Of a DNA stretch of 64,000 nt, positions 37,265 to 44,865 are shown piece after piece. Location of the stretch: assembly GCA_002359315.1 (NCBI GenBank), contig DEMS01000003.1, positions 1-64,000 on the forward strand, read 5' to 3'. Both the position numbers and the translations under genes were made by a program. The notes beneath the pieces are model-generated. The model did not search any database. It saw only the letters and a program-made list of their open reading frames with translations, and was not told the DNA's origin. The DNA is from Bacteroidetes bacterium UBA2664 (GTDB lineage: Bacteria > Bacteroidota > Rhodothermia > Balneolales > Balneolaceae). The stretch's first letter is position 1. Each line of letters starts with the position of its first letter.

Positions 37265-38596
37265 TTAAGCCGGCACTTTGATTTTCTTAAATGCTTGCTC
37301 AAAATCGCCGATGATGTCATCGATATGCTCGATTCCTACAGAAACCCGAATCAAGTCTTCTTTAACACCACTGGCAGCTTGTTCAGCCTCACTCAGTTGT
37401 TGATGTGTAGTTGACGCAGGATGGATTACCAATGTTTTGGCATCTCCCACATTGGCAAGATGACTCGCCAATTCCACACTTTCTATAAACGTACGGGCTG
37501 CATCAAAACCGCCATTTACACCGAAAGTCAGGACTGCTCCAAAACGACCGTTTTGAAGATATTTTTTCCCGTTTTCATGATGTGTATGATCCGGTAAACC
37601 GGTATAGTTTACCCATGATACGGCATCATTTTTACTGAGCCATTCAGCCAGTTTTTGTGCATTTTCAGTATGGCGTTCCGCTCTCAAAGAGAGAGTTTCG
37701 AGTCCCTGAAGAAGCAGGAAACTGTTGAAAGGTGAAAGAGCAGGACCTACATCACGCAGACCTTCCACACGAGCCCGGATGGCAAAGGCGATATTTCCAA
37801 AAGGCCCCTGGTCTCCGAATACCTCCCAGAAATTCAGGCCGTGATACGCAGGTGATGGGTCAGTAAAAAGAGGGTAATTGCCATTTCCCCAGTTGAAATT
37901 ACCGGCATCCACAATCACACCGCCAATACTGGTTCCATGTCCGCCAATCCACTTTGTAGCAGATTGTACAACAACATTTGCGCCATGCTCAATCGGTCGG
38001 GCGATAGCACCGGCCGCACCAAAGGTATTATCAACGATTAATGCTATTCCGTGTTTTTTAGCGACTGCTGAGATCCCTTCAAAATCGGGGACATTTCCTC
38101 TGGGATTTCCAATCGATTCAAGATAGATCGCTTTGGTGTTCTCATCAATTGCAGCCTCAAATGATTCCGGAGAATCATGCTCGTCCACGAATTTGACATT
38201 GATACCAAGTCTGGGCAGAGTAACCTTGAACTGATTGTATGTCCCTCCATAAAGATTTGGAGTGGAGACAATATTGTCGCCGGATTGAGCCAGGGTAATC
38301 ACAGCCAAAAACTGTGCGGCCTGACCGGAAGCAGTAGCGACAGCAGCAGCTCCCCCTTCGAGGGCTGCTATTCTCTTTTCAAAAACATCGGTAGTTGGAT
38401 TCATGATTCGGGTATATATGTTGCCAAAATCTTTGAGGGCAAAGAGAGTGGCGGCATGCTCCGTATCTGAAAATTGATAGGATGTTGTCTGGTAAATCGG
38501 TACAGCCCTGGATCCGGTTGTAGGATCAGGCTCCTGGCCTGCATGTAATTGCAGCGTTTCAAATTTGTAATGTTTTTCTTGTCCGTTTGTGCTCAT
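37265..38596 (-). CDS. metY: O-acetylhomoserine sulfhydrylase (aminocarboxypropyltransferase)
   Basis: PLP enzyme of the Cys/Met metabolism family (443 aa) making homocysteine from O-acetylhomoserine and sulfide. Seen: ETLQLHAGQEPDPTTGSRAVPIYQTTSY at the start (split: ETLQLHAGQE, PDPTTGSRAVPIYQTTSY), the VDNTFGAAG segment, and PLP Lys in SATKWIGGHGT. The long length and inserts (GNYPLFTDPSPAYHGL) separate MetY from the shorter cystathionine synthases. With metX and hom it forms a full direct-sulfhydrylation route, preceded by the CoA-binding protein gene and the Cys/SAM leader. Confidence 0.96.
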   Translation of the reverse strand: MSTNGQEKHYKFETLQLHAGQEPDPTTGSRAVPIYQTTSYQFSDTEHAATLFALKDFGNIYTRIMNPTTDVFEKRIAALEGGAAAVATASGQAAQFLAVITLAQSGDNIVSTPNLYGGTYNQFKVTLPRLGINVKFVDEHDSPESFEAAIDENTKAIYLESIGNPRGNVPDFEGISAVAKKHGIALIVDNTFGAAGAIARPIEHGANVVVQSATKWIGGHGTSIGGVIVDAGNFNWGNGNYPLFTDPSPAYHGLNFWEVFGDQGPFGNIAFAIRARVEGLRDVGPALSPFNSFLLLQGLETLSLRAERHTENAQKLAEWLSKNDAVSWVNYTGLPDHTHHENGKKYLQNGRFGAVLTFGVNGGFDAARTFIESVELASHLANVGDAKTLVIHPASTTHQQLSEAEQAASGVKEDLIRVSVGIEHIDDIIGDFEQAFKKIKVPA

Positions 38597-38670
38597 TGTT
38601 CTGTTTTTATTGGATTAATTCTAATTAAAGTTTATTGGTCACCGATAGGTGTTGGAGGCCTGGCCGATCA

Positions 38671-39114
38671 TTAATTTTTCTTTCGGTTTCGAATTAAAAA
38701 TTGGTGATCGACCTTGATACACCGGTTTTGCAGCATCATGACCCCCGCTTGCTCCGCTTTTTTCATCTCTTCAGGGTGTTCCCCGGTGCCAAGTTGAAGC
38801 CATATTGCAACCGGATTTATTTTCAGTGCCTGATCTACTATTTGAGGCACATCTTCGGGTTTGATGAAAATGTCTACTACATCCACTTTTTCCGGGATTG
38901 ATGAAAGATCTGCATACGCTTTTTCGCCAAGAATCTCATCTGCTCCCGGATTTACAGGTATGATTTTGTAACCGGCATTTTGAAGATACCGGCCAACAAA
39001 ATTACTATCCTTATGTCTGTTTCTGGAAATACCAACAATGGCGATAGTTTTGATTTCATCCAAAACTTTCTCAACAGAATCAGTTTCTGCAGTGAGTTCT
39101 GATGTGGATCGCAT
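38671..39114 (-). CDS. CoA-binding domain protein (YccU-like)
   Basis: Small Rossmann-fold protein (147 aa from this ATG) of the CoA-binding family. Seen: TIAIVGISRNRHKDSN (about 23-38), the GYKIIPVNPGADEILG block, and WLQLGTGEHPEE. Family members bind CoA or similar nucleotides; function is not established. ATG at 39114 is chosen; an in-frame TTG at 39150 is the alternative. It is the first gene after the SAM-I riboswitch and terminator, 74 bases before metY, so it is part of the sulfur regulon, a hint that it matters in sulfur or CoA-thiol metabolism. Confidence 0.88.
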   Translation of the reverse strand: MRSTSELTAETDSVEKVLDEIKTIAIVGISRNRHKDSNFVGRYLQNAGYKIIPVNPGADEILGEKAYADLSSIPEKVDVVDIFIKPEDVPQIVDQALKINPVAIWLQLGTGEHPEEMKKAEQAGVMMLQNRCIKVDHQFLIRNRKKN

Positions 39115-39220
39115 TTTGGTATCGTACCAGCTGTTAAATGTATTTCTCAAAGGTTTGTATTATTAAGATTATCAATTTGGTTTTATTCATTGTTGAAGGC
39201 TGTTCCAAAACTCCTGAAAC

Positions 39221-39273
39221 AAAAAAAGCCTCTTCCAAAAATCCTGTGGGAAAGATTTTAAGAAGAGGCTTTT
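39221..39273 (-). terminator. Terminator controlled by the SAM-I riboswitch
   Basis: On the minus strand, AAAAGCCTCTTC and GAAGAGGCTTTT form a 12-bp stem (arms at 39262-39273 and 39224-39235) followed by a T7 run. It starts about 35 bases after the aptamer and ends about 105 bases before the first gene, the usual expression platform of SAM-I OFF switches. Confidence 0.9.
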
Positions 39274-39307
39274 GTTATATAGATCTATACACAAATGTAC
39301 CTGACAT

Positions 39308-39444
39308 CTCATCTTTCCCTGTCACGTGATTAACTCTAAGTCAATTTCGTAACGGGCAGGATTTAGCACCTGACAACCCGACATTTCTGTCAGGACCGGT
39401 TGCTAAGGTATCACAGGGCCTGTCCCTCCACCTTTCTGGATAAG
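39308..39444 (-). ncRNA. SAM-I (S-box) riboswitch aptamer
   Basis: Read on the minus strand: P1 5' arm CTTATC, AGAAAGGTGGAGGGACAGGC, CCTGTGATACC, TTAGCAACC, GGTGCTAAATCCTGCC, and P1 3' arm GATGAG. These are the invariant S-box elements, including the kink-turn and SAM-pocket segments. It lies between the cysteine attenuator and the CoA-binding/metY operon. Binding of SAM should promote the downstream terminator and shut the operon. Confidence 0.97.
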
Positions 39445-39487
39445 AATTCAAAATTTTAAAAGAACGAATCCGCTAAATGCGGTCAAT

Positions 39488-39516
39488 AAAAAAGCCCTGC
39501 TGATGTTCAGAGGGCT
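39488..39516 (-). terminator. Attenuator terminator after the Cys-rich leader peptide
   Basis: Minus strand: AGCCCT-CTGA, loop ACA, TCAG-(bulged C)-AGGGCT, then TTTTTATT. The CCCTCTG part of the 5' arm (39508-39514) is also perfectly complementary to CAGAGGG (39546-39552), which starts two bases after the leader-peptide stop codon. The two pairings exclude each other, giving an antiterminator/terminator choice as in amino-acid attenuators. Confidence 0.8.
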
Positions 39517-39554
39517 CTACAATTTCTTAACTAAAAAAAAGCAATCCCTCTGTA

Positions 39555-39611
39555 TCAAGTGCAACAACACATACAGTTTTTACAAGTAATATTTAGGGCT
39601 GATTTTTTCAT
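39555..39611 (-). CDS. Cysteine-rich leader peptide of the metY operon (putative attenuator uORF)
   Basis: An 18-codon ORF encoding MKKSALNITCKNCMCCCT, with cysteines at 10, 13, 15, 16 and 17 and methionine at 14, ending in TGA. It lies downstream of a good promoter: the ATG is 7 bases after the -10 box, so the mRNA may be leaderless, and an in-frame stop precedes it. It is followed by mutually exclusive hairpins and a T run, then a SAM-I riboswitch and sulfur genes. When Cys-tRNA is scarce a ribosome held in the Cys codons would leave CAGAGGG free to pair with CCCTCTG and block the terminator. When cysteine is plentiful the ribosome at the stop would cover CAGAGGG and allow termination. Polycysteine leaders are known in mycobacteria; I know of none in this phylum. 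Confidence 0.75.
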   Translation of the reverse strand: MKKSALNITCKNCMCCCT

Positions 39612-39618
39612 TGATTAA

Positions 39619-39648
39619 AGTATAACCCCTTTTTGAATTATAATGCAA
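39619..39648 (-). promoter_or_regulatory. Promoter of the Cys-leader/SAM-riboswitch operon
   Basis: Minus strand: TTGCAT (39643-39648), 18-base spacer, TATACT (39619-39624). The base seven positions past the -10 box is the A of the leader-peptide ATG, so transcription and translation may start at the same nucleotide. Confidence 0.6.
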
Positions 39649-39910
39649 TTATTTTTTTGATTTTGGTCAAATTTTTAAAAAAGATGCGTTATACCGCAAT
39701 ATGAAGGGTTTACCGGACACATTTTTTTAAAAATCTTTTTTGATTCGAAACCGATCCTCACCTTTTTTGGCTGGCTATTGAGAACAAGATTCAAAAAATA
39801 TTCAATTTATTTTACTATGAGTATTAGAATGAGTAACCATTCATCGGCCGGGTAGAGTACAACGGTATAAATCTAAAAAACAATGAGGATTTAAAGGTGA
39901 GCCTCTGCTG
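39649..39910. other. Intergenic stretch downstream of era
   Basis: About 260 very AT-rich bases between the metY-operon promoter and the era stop. I see no ORF with coding character and no convincing era terminator; it may hold upstream elements for the sulfur operon. Confidence 0.4.
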
Positions 39911-40792
39911 CTAATACCCTAAATTCTTAACCCAATTCTCTTTCTCACGCCATTTTTCACGGACTTTGACATGCAGATCCAGAAAGACCTGTTTTCCAAT
40001 AAATGCTTCAATAGATTCTCTTGAACGGATTCCCAGATCCTTAATCGCTTTTCCCCCTTTGCCAATCAGCATACCTTTTTGAGACTTTCGGTTAACGATA
40101 ATATTGGCACTGATGCGATCGATGTCCGGATTTTCCTCATAAGAAATTACCTCTACTGAACAGGAGTAGGGTATTTCTTCATGAAATCGAAGAAAAAGTT
40201 GTTCTCTAATCAATTCGGATACGAAAAATCGAACCGGATGTTCACTCAAATCTTCCTTGGGGTAGTAGGGTGGCCCGGGTAGCAATAAAGCGCGAATGGA
40301 TTGCATTAACTCATTTACCCCCTCTCCATTGAGTGCTGACACAAAATGAGTAGAGTGGATACGTAAGCGATCTTCTACTGATTTCGCCTTGATTCCGGCA
40401 ACCGTTCTATCAAGATTGTCAATCTTATTCACTACTAACAGAATGGGTTTTTGTATTGATTTCAACAGCTCGATTACTTCATCCGTTGGGTGAGAGTCGG
40501 CAGGGTCCATGATAAAAAGAATCAGATCAGAATCTGTACGGGCACGGCCCACCGTGCTCATCATTGCTTTTTGAAGTTCATATTTGGGAGTGATTACACC
40601 CGGTGTATCCAGAAATACGATTTGTGTGTCATCGTCGGAATAGATTCCCACGATTTGATGACGTGTTGTCTGCGCTTTGTGCGTGGTTATTGATATTTTA
40701 CTTCCAAGAATGCGGTTCATCAATGTAGATTTTCCCGCATTGGGTTTCCCAATGATGGCTAAATATCCGGATTTATGTTGGGTTTCAGTCAT
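39911..40792 (-). CDS. era: GTPase Era
   Basis: Ribosome-assembly GTPase (293 aa) that binds the 3' end of 16S rRNA on the 30S subunit. Seen: G1 GKPNAGKST (about 15-23), G3 DTPG, G4 NKID, G5 SALNG, and a C-terminal KH domain with GKGGKAIKDLG. Length is standard. A single gene here: pdxJ lies 134 bases upstream and the sulfur-operon promoter about 260 bases downstream. Confidence 0.97.
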   Translation of the reverse strand: MTETQHKSGYLAIIGKPNAGKSTLMNRILGSKISITTHKAQTTRHQIVGIYSDDDTQIVFLDTPGVITPKYELQKAMMSTVGRARTDSDLILFIMDPADSHPTDEVIELLKSIQKPILLVVNKIDNLDRTVAGIKAKSVEDRLRIHSTHFVSALNGEGVNELMQSIRALLLPGPPYYPKEDLSEHPVRFFVSELIREQLFLRFHEEIPYSCSVEVISYEENPDIDRISANIIVNRKSQKGMLIGKGGKAIKDLGIRSRESIEAFIGKQVFLDLHVKVREKWREKENWVKNLGY

Positions 40793-40926
40793 TTAGGCTT
40801 GTTTATTCATTGTGTATACATGTGATCATCACTGATAGTAACCACCGATTAAATTTTCACTTCACTCCGCAGGAAGTATATGAGTCAGAAAAATATTCCT
40901 CGATGAAATGAATTTGACTTATTCTC

Positions 40927-41667
40927 TCAAACAAGTCTCATATTTGAATCTGATTTCATGAGTTTCAGATATTCTTTCACAGTTCTGTCTAAACCCCAAT
41001 AGATCGATTTCGATATAAGGGCGTGGCCAATACTGATATCCTCCAAATGGGGGACATTTTCAATCAATGCAGGAAGATTTTTTCGATTTAAACCATGTCC
41101 GGCATTCACCTTCATTCCCAACTCATGAATCAGGAGAGCTCCATTTTTCAACCTCTCTAACTCTCGTTTTATTATAGCCGGATCTGTTGCATTGGCAAAC
41201 GTTCCGGTGTGAAGCTCGATGGCATTAACTCCAAGTTTATGTGCCAGGTGAATATCTTCCGGATTTGGATCGAGAAAAAGACTCACCTCTATATCAGTTT
41301 CATCAAAAGCAGGCATAACCCGGTTTTCAAAATCATCGAATACCTTTTTCATGTCAAGTCCACCTTCCGTGGTAAGCTCTTCACGCCCTTCCGGAACCAA
41401 AGTGCACAGATGCGGATTCACCTCTTTACAGATATGAATCATTTCATCAGTGGCCGCCATTTCAAAATCCAATATACCACGAACTGCACGTTTGAGATTA
41501 TATACATCATCGTCGCGAATATGGCGCCGATCACTTCGAAGGTGAAATACGATTCCGGCTGCTCCTGCCTGTTCACATACGATAGCTGCTTCCGTAGGAT
41601 CCGGATAACCTTCACCTCGGGCATTGCGAAGTGTTGCTACATGATCGATATTTACAAGTAATTGCAT
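40927..41667 (-). CDS. pdxJ: Pyridoxine 5'-phosphate synthase
   Basis: TIM-barrel enzyme (246 aa from this ATG) condensing 1-deoxyxylulose-5-P and 3-amino-2-oxopropyl phosphate to PNP, the last ring-forming step of DXP-dependent vitamin B6 synthesis. Seen: LLVNIDHVATLRNARG (N-terminal strand and catalytic His), CTLVPEGREELTTEGG, ELHTGTFAN, and NAGHGLN. ATG at 41667 gives the normal MxLLVNIDH start; a longer TTG-type extension would run into the divergent gene. Other B6 genes are not nearby. Confidence 0.96.
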   Translation of the reverse strand: MQLLVNIDHVATLRNARGEGYPDPTEAAIVCEQAGAAGIVFHLRSDRRHIRDDDVYNLKRAVRGILDFEMAATDEMIHICKEVNPHLCTLVPEGREELTTEGGLDMKKVFDDFENRVMPAFDETDIEVSLFLDPNPEDIHLAHKLGVNAIELHTGTFANATDPAIIKRELERLKNGALLIHELGMKVNAGHGLNRKNLPALIENVPHLEDISIGHALISKSIYWGLDRTVKEYLKLMKSDSNMRLV

Positions 41668-41719
41668 AATGTCTCGTTTATTTAATCGAAGATACAATAT
41701 TCATCATCAAAAGTTTAGC

Positions 41720-42241
41720 ATGGCAACCTACAATCATCTACTTCAATTTCTGATTTATTGCATTATTTTCATCTTCATGACGTCTTGCGGCATTTCAAGA
41801 GAAACAACTCGTTCGAAAACAGACAGTGATACGGTTGGTGTTTCAGCAAATTCACCGGTCTCTGGAATTGAGAGAGAGGTTTTGAGTCAGCTAAGATCTG
41901 CTTATGATGATTGGGGTGGGGCACCGTATCTGCTCGGAGGAAGCAGTAAAAGTGGAGTGGATTGTTCTGCATTTACAAAATCTGTGCTTGATGAATACTT
42001 TGATATTGACATTCCACGACACACCCGTGATCAGCTTCAAGCCGGTTCTTCGGTTCGGCGAAATTCAATTCGGCCGGGCGATCTGATCTTTTTCCGGACA
42101 GACCGGGGGGTTCTCCATGTGGGTTTGGCAATGGAAAATGGCGATTTTTTACACGCTTCATACTCTTCCGGAGTGATGATTTCAAATGTAGGGGAGAGAT
42201 ACTGGGCAGGGAAATATTTGGGTGCGAGGAGAGTTATTTAG
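41720..42241 (+). CDS. NlpC/P60 family cell-wall peptidase lipoprotein
   Basis: Predicted lipoprotein (173 aa from ATG 41720) with a hydrophobic leader and lipobox FMTSC, then an NlpC/P60 domain: catalytic Cys in GVDCSAFT, His in VLHVGLAM, and a third polar residue in FLHASYSSGV. Length and plan resemble E. coli Spr/MepS, which cut gamma-D-Glu-DAP or DAP-containing crosslinks in the periplasm. The upstream ATG at 41669 is rejected: it lies two bases from the divergent pdxJ start, and the inner start gives a normal signal. Confidence 0.88.
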   Translation: MATYNHLLQFLIYCIIFIFMTSCGISRETTRSKTDSDTVGVSANSPVSGIEREVLSQLRSAYDDWGGAPYLLGGSSKSGVDCSAFTKSVLDEYFDIDIPRHTRDQLQAGSSVRRNSIRPGDLIFFRTDRGVLHVGLAMENGDFLHASYSSGVMISNVGERYWAGKYLGARRVI

Positions 42242-42384
42242 GTTAGCATTACCAAATCTCCCTGAATAATGAAAAAGTATAGTCGTTGTCATTGGAAAAA
42301 AAAGTGCAATTTTCCCACATCAAATTGTATCTTTAAGAACATTTTGGCTGATAGTTCGTTAATCGAAGAAAACTACGTTTTGTT

Positions 42385-42588
42385 ATGATAAGACCTATGT
42401 TCGGCCACCGGGCCAAACCAAAAAAATTTGATCTTCCGCTACGGTATCATGATCCTAAAAAAGATGAGAAGAGGCGGCAGCGAATAAAATTCAAGAGTAA
42501 CCGGAATCGAAACCGTACTCAAAACATCCGGATCATTGTTATGGCCCTGGGACTGGCACTGGTGATTTGGGTCATCACAGTATTGTAA
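42385..42588 (+). CDS. Small tail-anchored basic membrane protein
   Basis: A 67 aa protein I cannot name. It has a highly basic cytoplasmic part (residues 8-48, many Lys/Arg, KKDEKRRQRIKFKSNRNRNR) and a single C-terminal TM helix (about 49-66, IIVMALGLALVIWVITVL), so it would be anchored with the basic part inside. It starts at ATG 42385 and lies 39 bases before mutL, probably on one transcript. The basic face could bind nucleic acid, ribosomes or lipid head groups (speculation). Confidence 0.6.
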   Translation: MIRPMFGHRAKPKKFDLPLRYHDPKKDEKRRQRIKFKSNRNRNRTQNIRIIVMALGLALVIWVITVL

Positions 42589-42627
42589 AGTCATATTTCC
42601 AAATCCCAACATTCACAAGATAGTTCA

Positions 42628-44472
42628 TTGAAGCAAACAGAAGATATTGGGCAGTCGATCATTCGGACAATGCCCCCGGAGTTATCCAATAAAATTGCCG
42701 CAGGGGAAGTAATCCAGCGTCCGGCTTCTGTATCGAAGGAGCTACTGGACAATGCGATTGATGCCGGTGCCGATCATATCAAATTGATCATACAGCAGTC
42801 TGGGAGGACTCTGATTCAAGTGGTTGACAACGGAACCGGAATGTCCGAATCGGATGCACGGCTCTGTTTTGAACGTCACGCTACATCTAAAATTCAGTCG
42901 ATAGAAGATCTATTTAAAGTTCGGACCATGGGTTTTCGAGGTGAGGCGATGGCATCCATTGCATCGATCTCTCAGGTTGAGATGAAAACTAAAAGGGTGG
43001 AGGATGAATCGGGAACTCTGCTTGAGATTTGGGGTGGTGAAGAGAGGCGATTTGAGCCGGCTGCGGTTGCCGATGGTACATCCATTGCAGTGAGAAATCT
43101 ATTCTACAATGTACCGGCCCGTCGACAATTTCTGAAAACGGATGCTACAGAACTCAAGCATATCATTGGAACATTTCAAAACAGTGCACTTGCCAATACA
43201 TCGATCGAATTTGAATTGCATGGTGATGGCGATATTCTCTACCATCTGCCAAAACAGACACTGGAGCAACGTGTAACGGAACTGTTTGGAAAGCAGTATA
43301 AGGCCAGTTTGATACCCTTTGAAGAGGAGACCAGCTATGTGAAGATTCACGGTTTGCTGGCGGATCCGAAATTGGCCAAAAAGAGTCGTGGAGAACAGTT
43401 TTTTTTTGTAAACGGCCGGCCTTTTCAACACCGGTATTTAAGCTATGTAATATTGAGCCTTTTTGATGCATGGACGAAACAGAATGAGTATCCGTTTTAT
43501 GCTATTTTTATGGAGATGGATCCTGCACAGGTGGATGTAAATGTGCATCCTGCAAAAATGGAAGTGAAGTTTGATGATGAGCGTAGCATCATTCAGCTGG
43601 TGCGATCAGTCGTTAAAAAGGCGATCAATGAATACTTTGTTGTTCCTGATGTAAGCGGCTCAGATTCATTTAATGACGATTTTAATCTCTCTTTTGATCA
43701 GCTACATGGCGAAAGGTCCTCCCATGGGAACCGTGGACGGGAGATCGGGCCGATTCAATTTCCATCGCGAATAAACTTTCAAAACAGAGATATTGACGGA
43801 GAAGATAGTGCAGAGCTTCTTTACGGAACTCAACCGTTGAGTGGTGATGGAGAGGAAGCGCAGCGACAAAGGGAAGAGAACTCAAAATCTGAGCAGGGAC
43901 GTCGAAATCGTGATCGGGGATTTTGGCAGCTGCACAATAGTTATGTGATGACGCAAACCCGAACCGGTCTCTGTATGATTGACCAACATGCTGCTCACAA
44001 GCGAATAATTTATGAAAAAGCACTCAGTGCAACGGAAGAGACGCTGCCTGGGACACAACAACTCCTTTTTGCACAGACAGTAGAGCTGTCCGCATCCGAG
44101 TTTTCACTGTTAAAGGAACTACTCCCTATTATTTTGAGAATGGGGTTTAGTATTCAGCTATTGAGCGGAAACAGTGCAATCATCAGTGGTGTGCCGGCTG
44201 ATATAGAGATAGGGGATGAGAAACAGGTGCTGCGGGATATGTTGCATCAGTATCGGGAGCTCAGTAAACGTCCGGCTTTAGATGCAAGAAATCGTGTCGC
44301 TATTGCATTTGCCTCGCGTACGGCTATCCCACGTGGCAAACGCCTGAGTGAAATGGAAATGGAAATGTTGATTGATCAACTTTTTGCTTGTGAAGAGCCT
44401 TATAGTGATCCATTGAATAAACCCACGCTGATATATATGTCGATGGAAGAATTAAGAGGGAAGTTTCGGTAA
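42628..44472 (+). CDS. mutL: DNA mismatch repair protein MutL
   Basis: GHKL ATPase (614 aa) linking MutS mismatch recognition to strand removal. Seen: NKIAAGEVIQRPASVSKELLDNAIDAGA region (catalytic Glu and Asn, split: NKIAAGEVIQRPASV, SKELLDNAIDAGA), DNGTGM, HATSKI, GFRGEAMASI, and a linker (about 365-430) before the C-terminal dimerisation domain. The endonuclease motif reads DQHAAHKRIIYE: the usual Glu (DQHAxxE) is Lys, and the CPHGRP motif is CEEPYSDPLNKP. TTG start at 42628 keeps the first strand of the ATPase; ATG 14 codons in would cut it. Confidence 0.95.
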   Translation: MKQTEDIGQSIIRTMPPELSNKIAAGEVIQRPASVSKELLDNAIDAGADHIKLIIQQSGRTLIQVVDNGTGMSESDARLCFERHATSKIQSIEDLFKVRTMGFRGEAMASIASISQVEMKTKRVEDESGTLLEIWGGEERRFEPAAVADGTSIAVRNLFYNVPARRQFLKTDATELKHIIGTFQNSALANTSIEFELHGDGDILYHLPKQTLEQRVTELFGKQYKASLIPFEEETSYVKIHGLLADPKLAKKSRGEQFFFVNGRPFQHRYLSYVILSLFDAWTKQNEYPFYAIFMEMDPAQVDVNVHPAKMEVKFDDERSIIQLVRSVVKKAINEYFVVPDVSGSDSFNDDFNLSFDQLHGERSSHGNRGREIGPIQFPSRINFQNRDIDGEDSAELLYGTQPLSGDGEEAQRQREENSKSEQGRRNRDRGFWQLHNSYVMTQTRTGLCMIDQHAAHKRIIYEKALSATEETLPGTQQLLFAQTVELSASEFSLLKELLPIILRMGFSIQLLSGNSAIISGVPADIEIGDEKQVLRDMLHQYRELSKRPALDARNRVAIAFASRTAIPRGKRLSEMEMEMLIDQLFACEEPYSDPLNKPTLIYMSMEELRGKFR

Positions 44473-44493
44473 GATTACGATACTCTCTATAGA

Positions 44494-44602
44494 GTCATCC
44501 TGTTGAAGATCAGGATCTCAAGGCTTGGGATCTGAATTGGTAATGACTTCTTTTCGAAGATGGGAAAAGAAGACAGAGATCCTGAAATAAATTCAGGATG
44601 AC
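44494..44602. repeat. Nested inverted-repeat element (REP/BIME-like)
   Basis: Outer arms GTCATCCTG (44494-44502) and CAGGATGAC (44594-44602); inner arms CAGGATCTC (44511-44519) and GAGATCCTG (44576-44584). Each half is itself a near-palindrome and the halves are inverted copies. Between them lies a third perfect stem, CTTCTTTTC/GAAAAGAAG (44547-44572). It is a 109-base intergenic structure after mutL that could be a dispersed REP-type element or a strong mRNA 3' structure. The next about 260 bases to the following gene hold nothing I recognise. Confidence 0.7.
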
Positions 44603-44865
44603 GCAGTGGAGGTGTTGGTGGACAAACCTCTGCAGACTCTAACCAATACTTTCAACGAATTACAGAACATCTACAAGGATGACAGGCGTGGTTGGGAAGT
44701 AAGTATAGGTTAGGGATTTAAGTATGGTTAAGGATGATGCCGTTGTAAATGTGTTAATGGAATAATAAAGGATATGTGCCTTAAAACGTTGTATATTCTA
44801 AATAAAAGGAGTCTTCTCTGAAAGAGTTGTAAATGAGATCATAGGGGTTTTAGCGATTTGGATTT

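Noticed and set aside
39138..39329. Plus-strand ORF of 63 codons over the riboswitch terminator
   Set aside because: It is antisense to the SAM riboswitch platform; no ribosome site or family.
39444..39488. A second promoter between the attenuator and the SAM riboswitch (minus-strand TTGACC present)
   Set aside because: The only -10-like sequence (TAAAAT) is 21-22 bases away, and nothing suitable occurs at 16-18 bases. A weak promoter cannot be fully excluded, so this is noted as a refuting test.
41209..41661. 150-codon plus-strand ORF
   Set aside because: Antisense to pdxJ; no domain or ribosome site.
43099..43471. Overlapping minus-strand ORFs of 102-110 codons
   Set aside because: Antisense to mutL in two frames; no sign of real coding.
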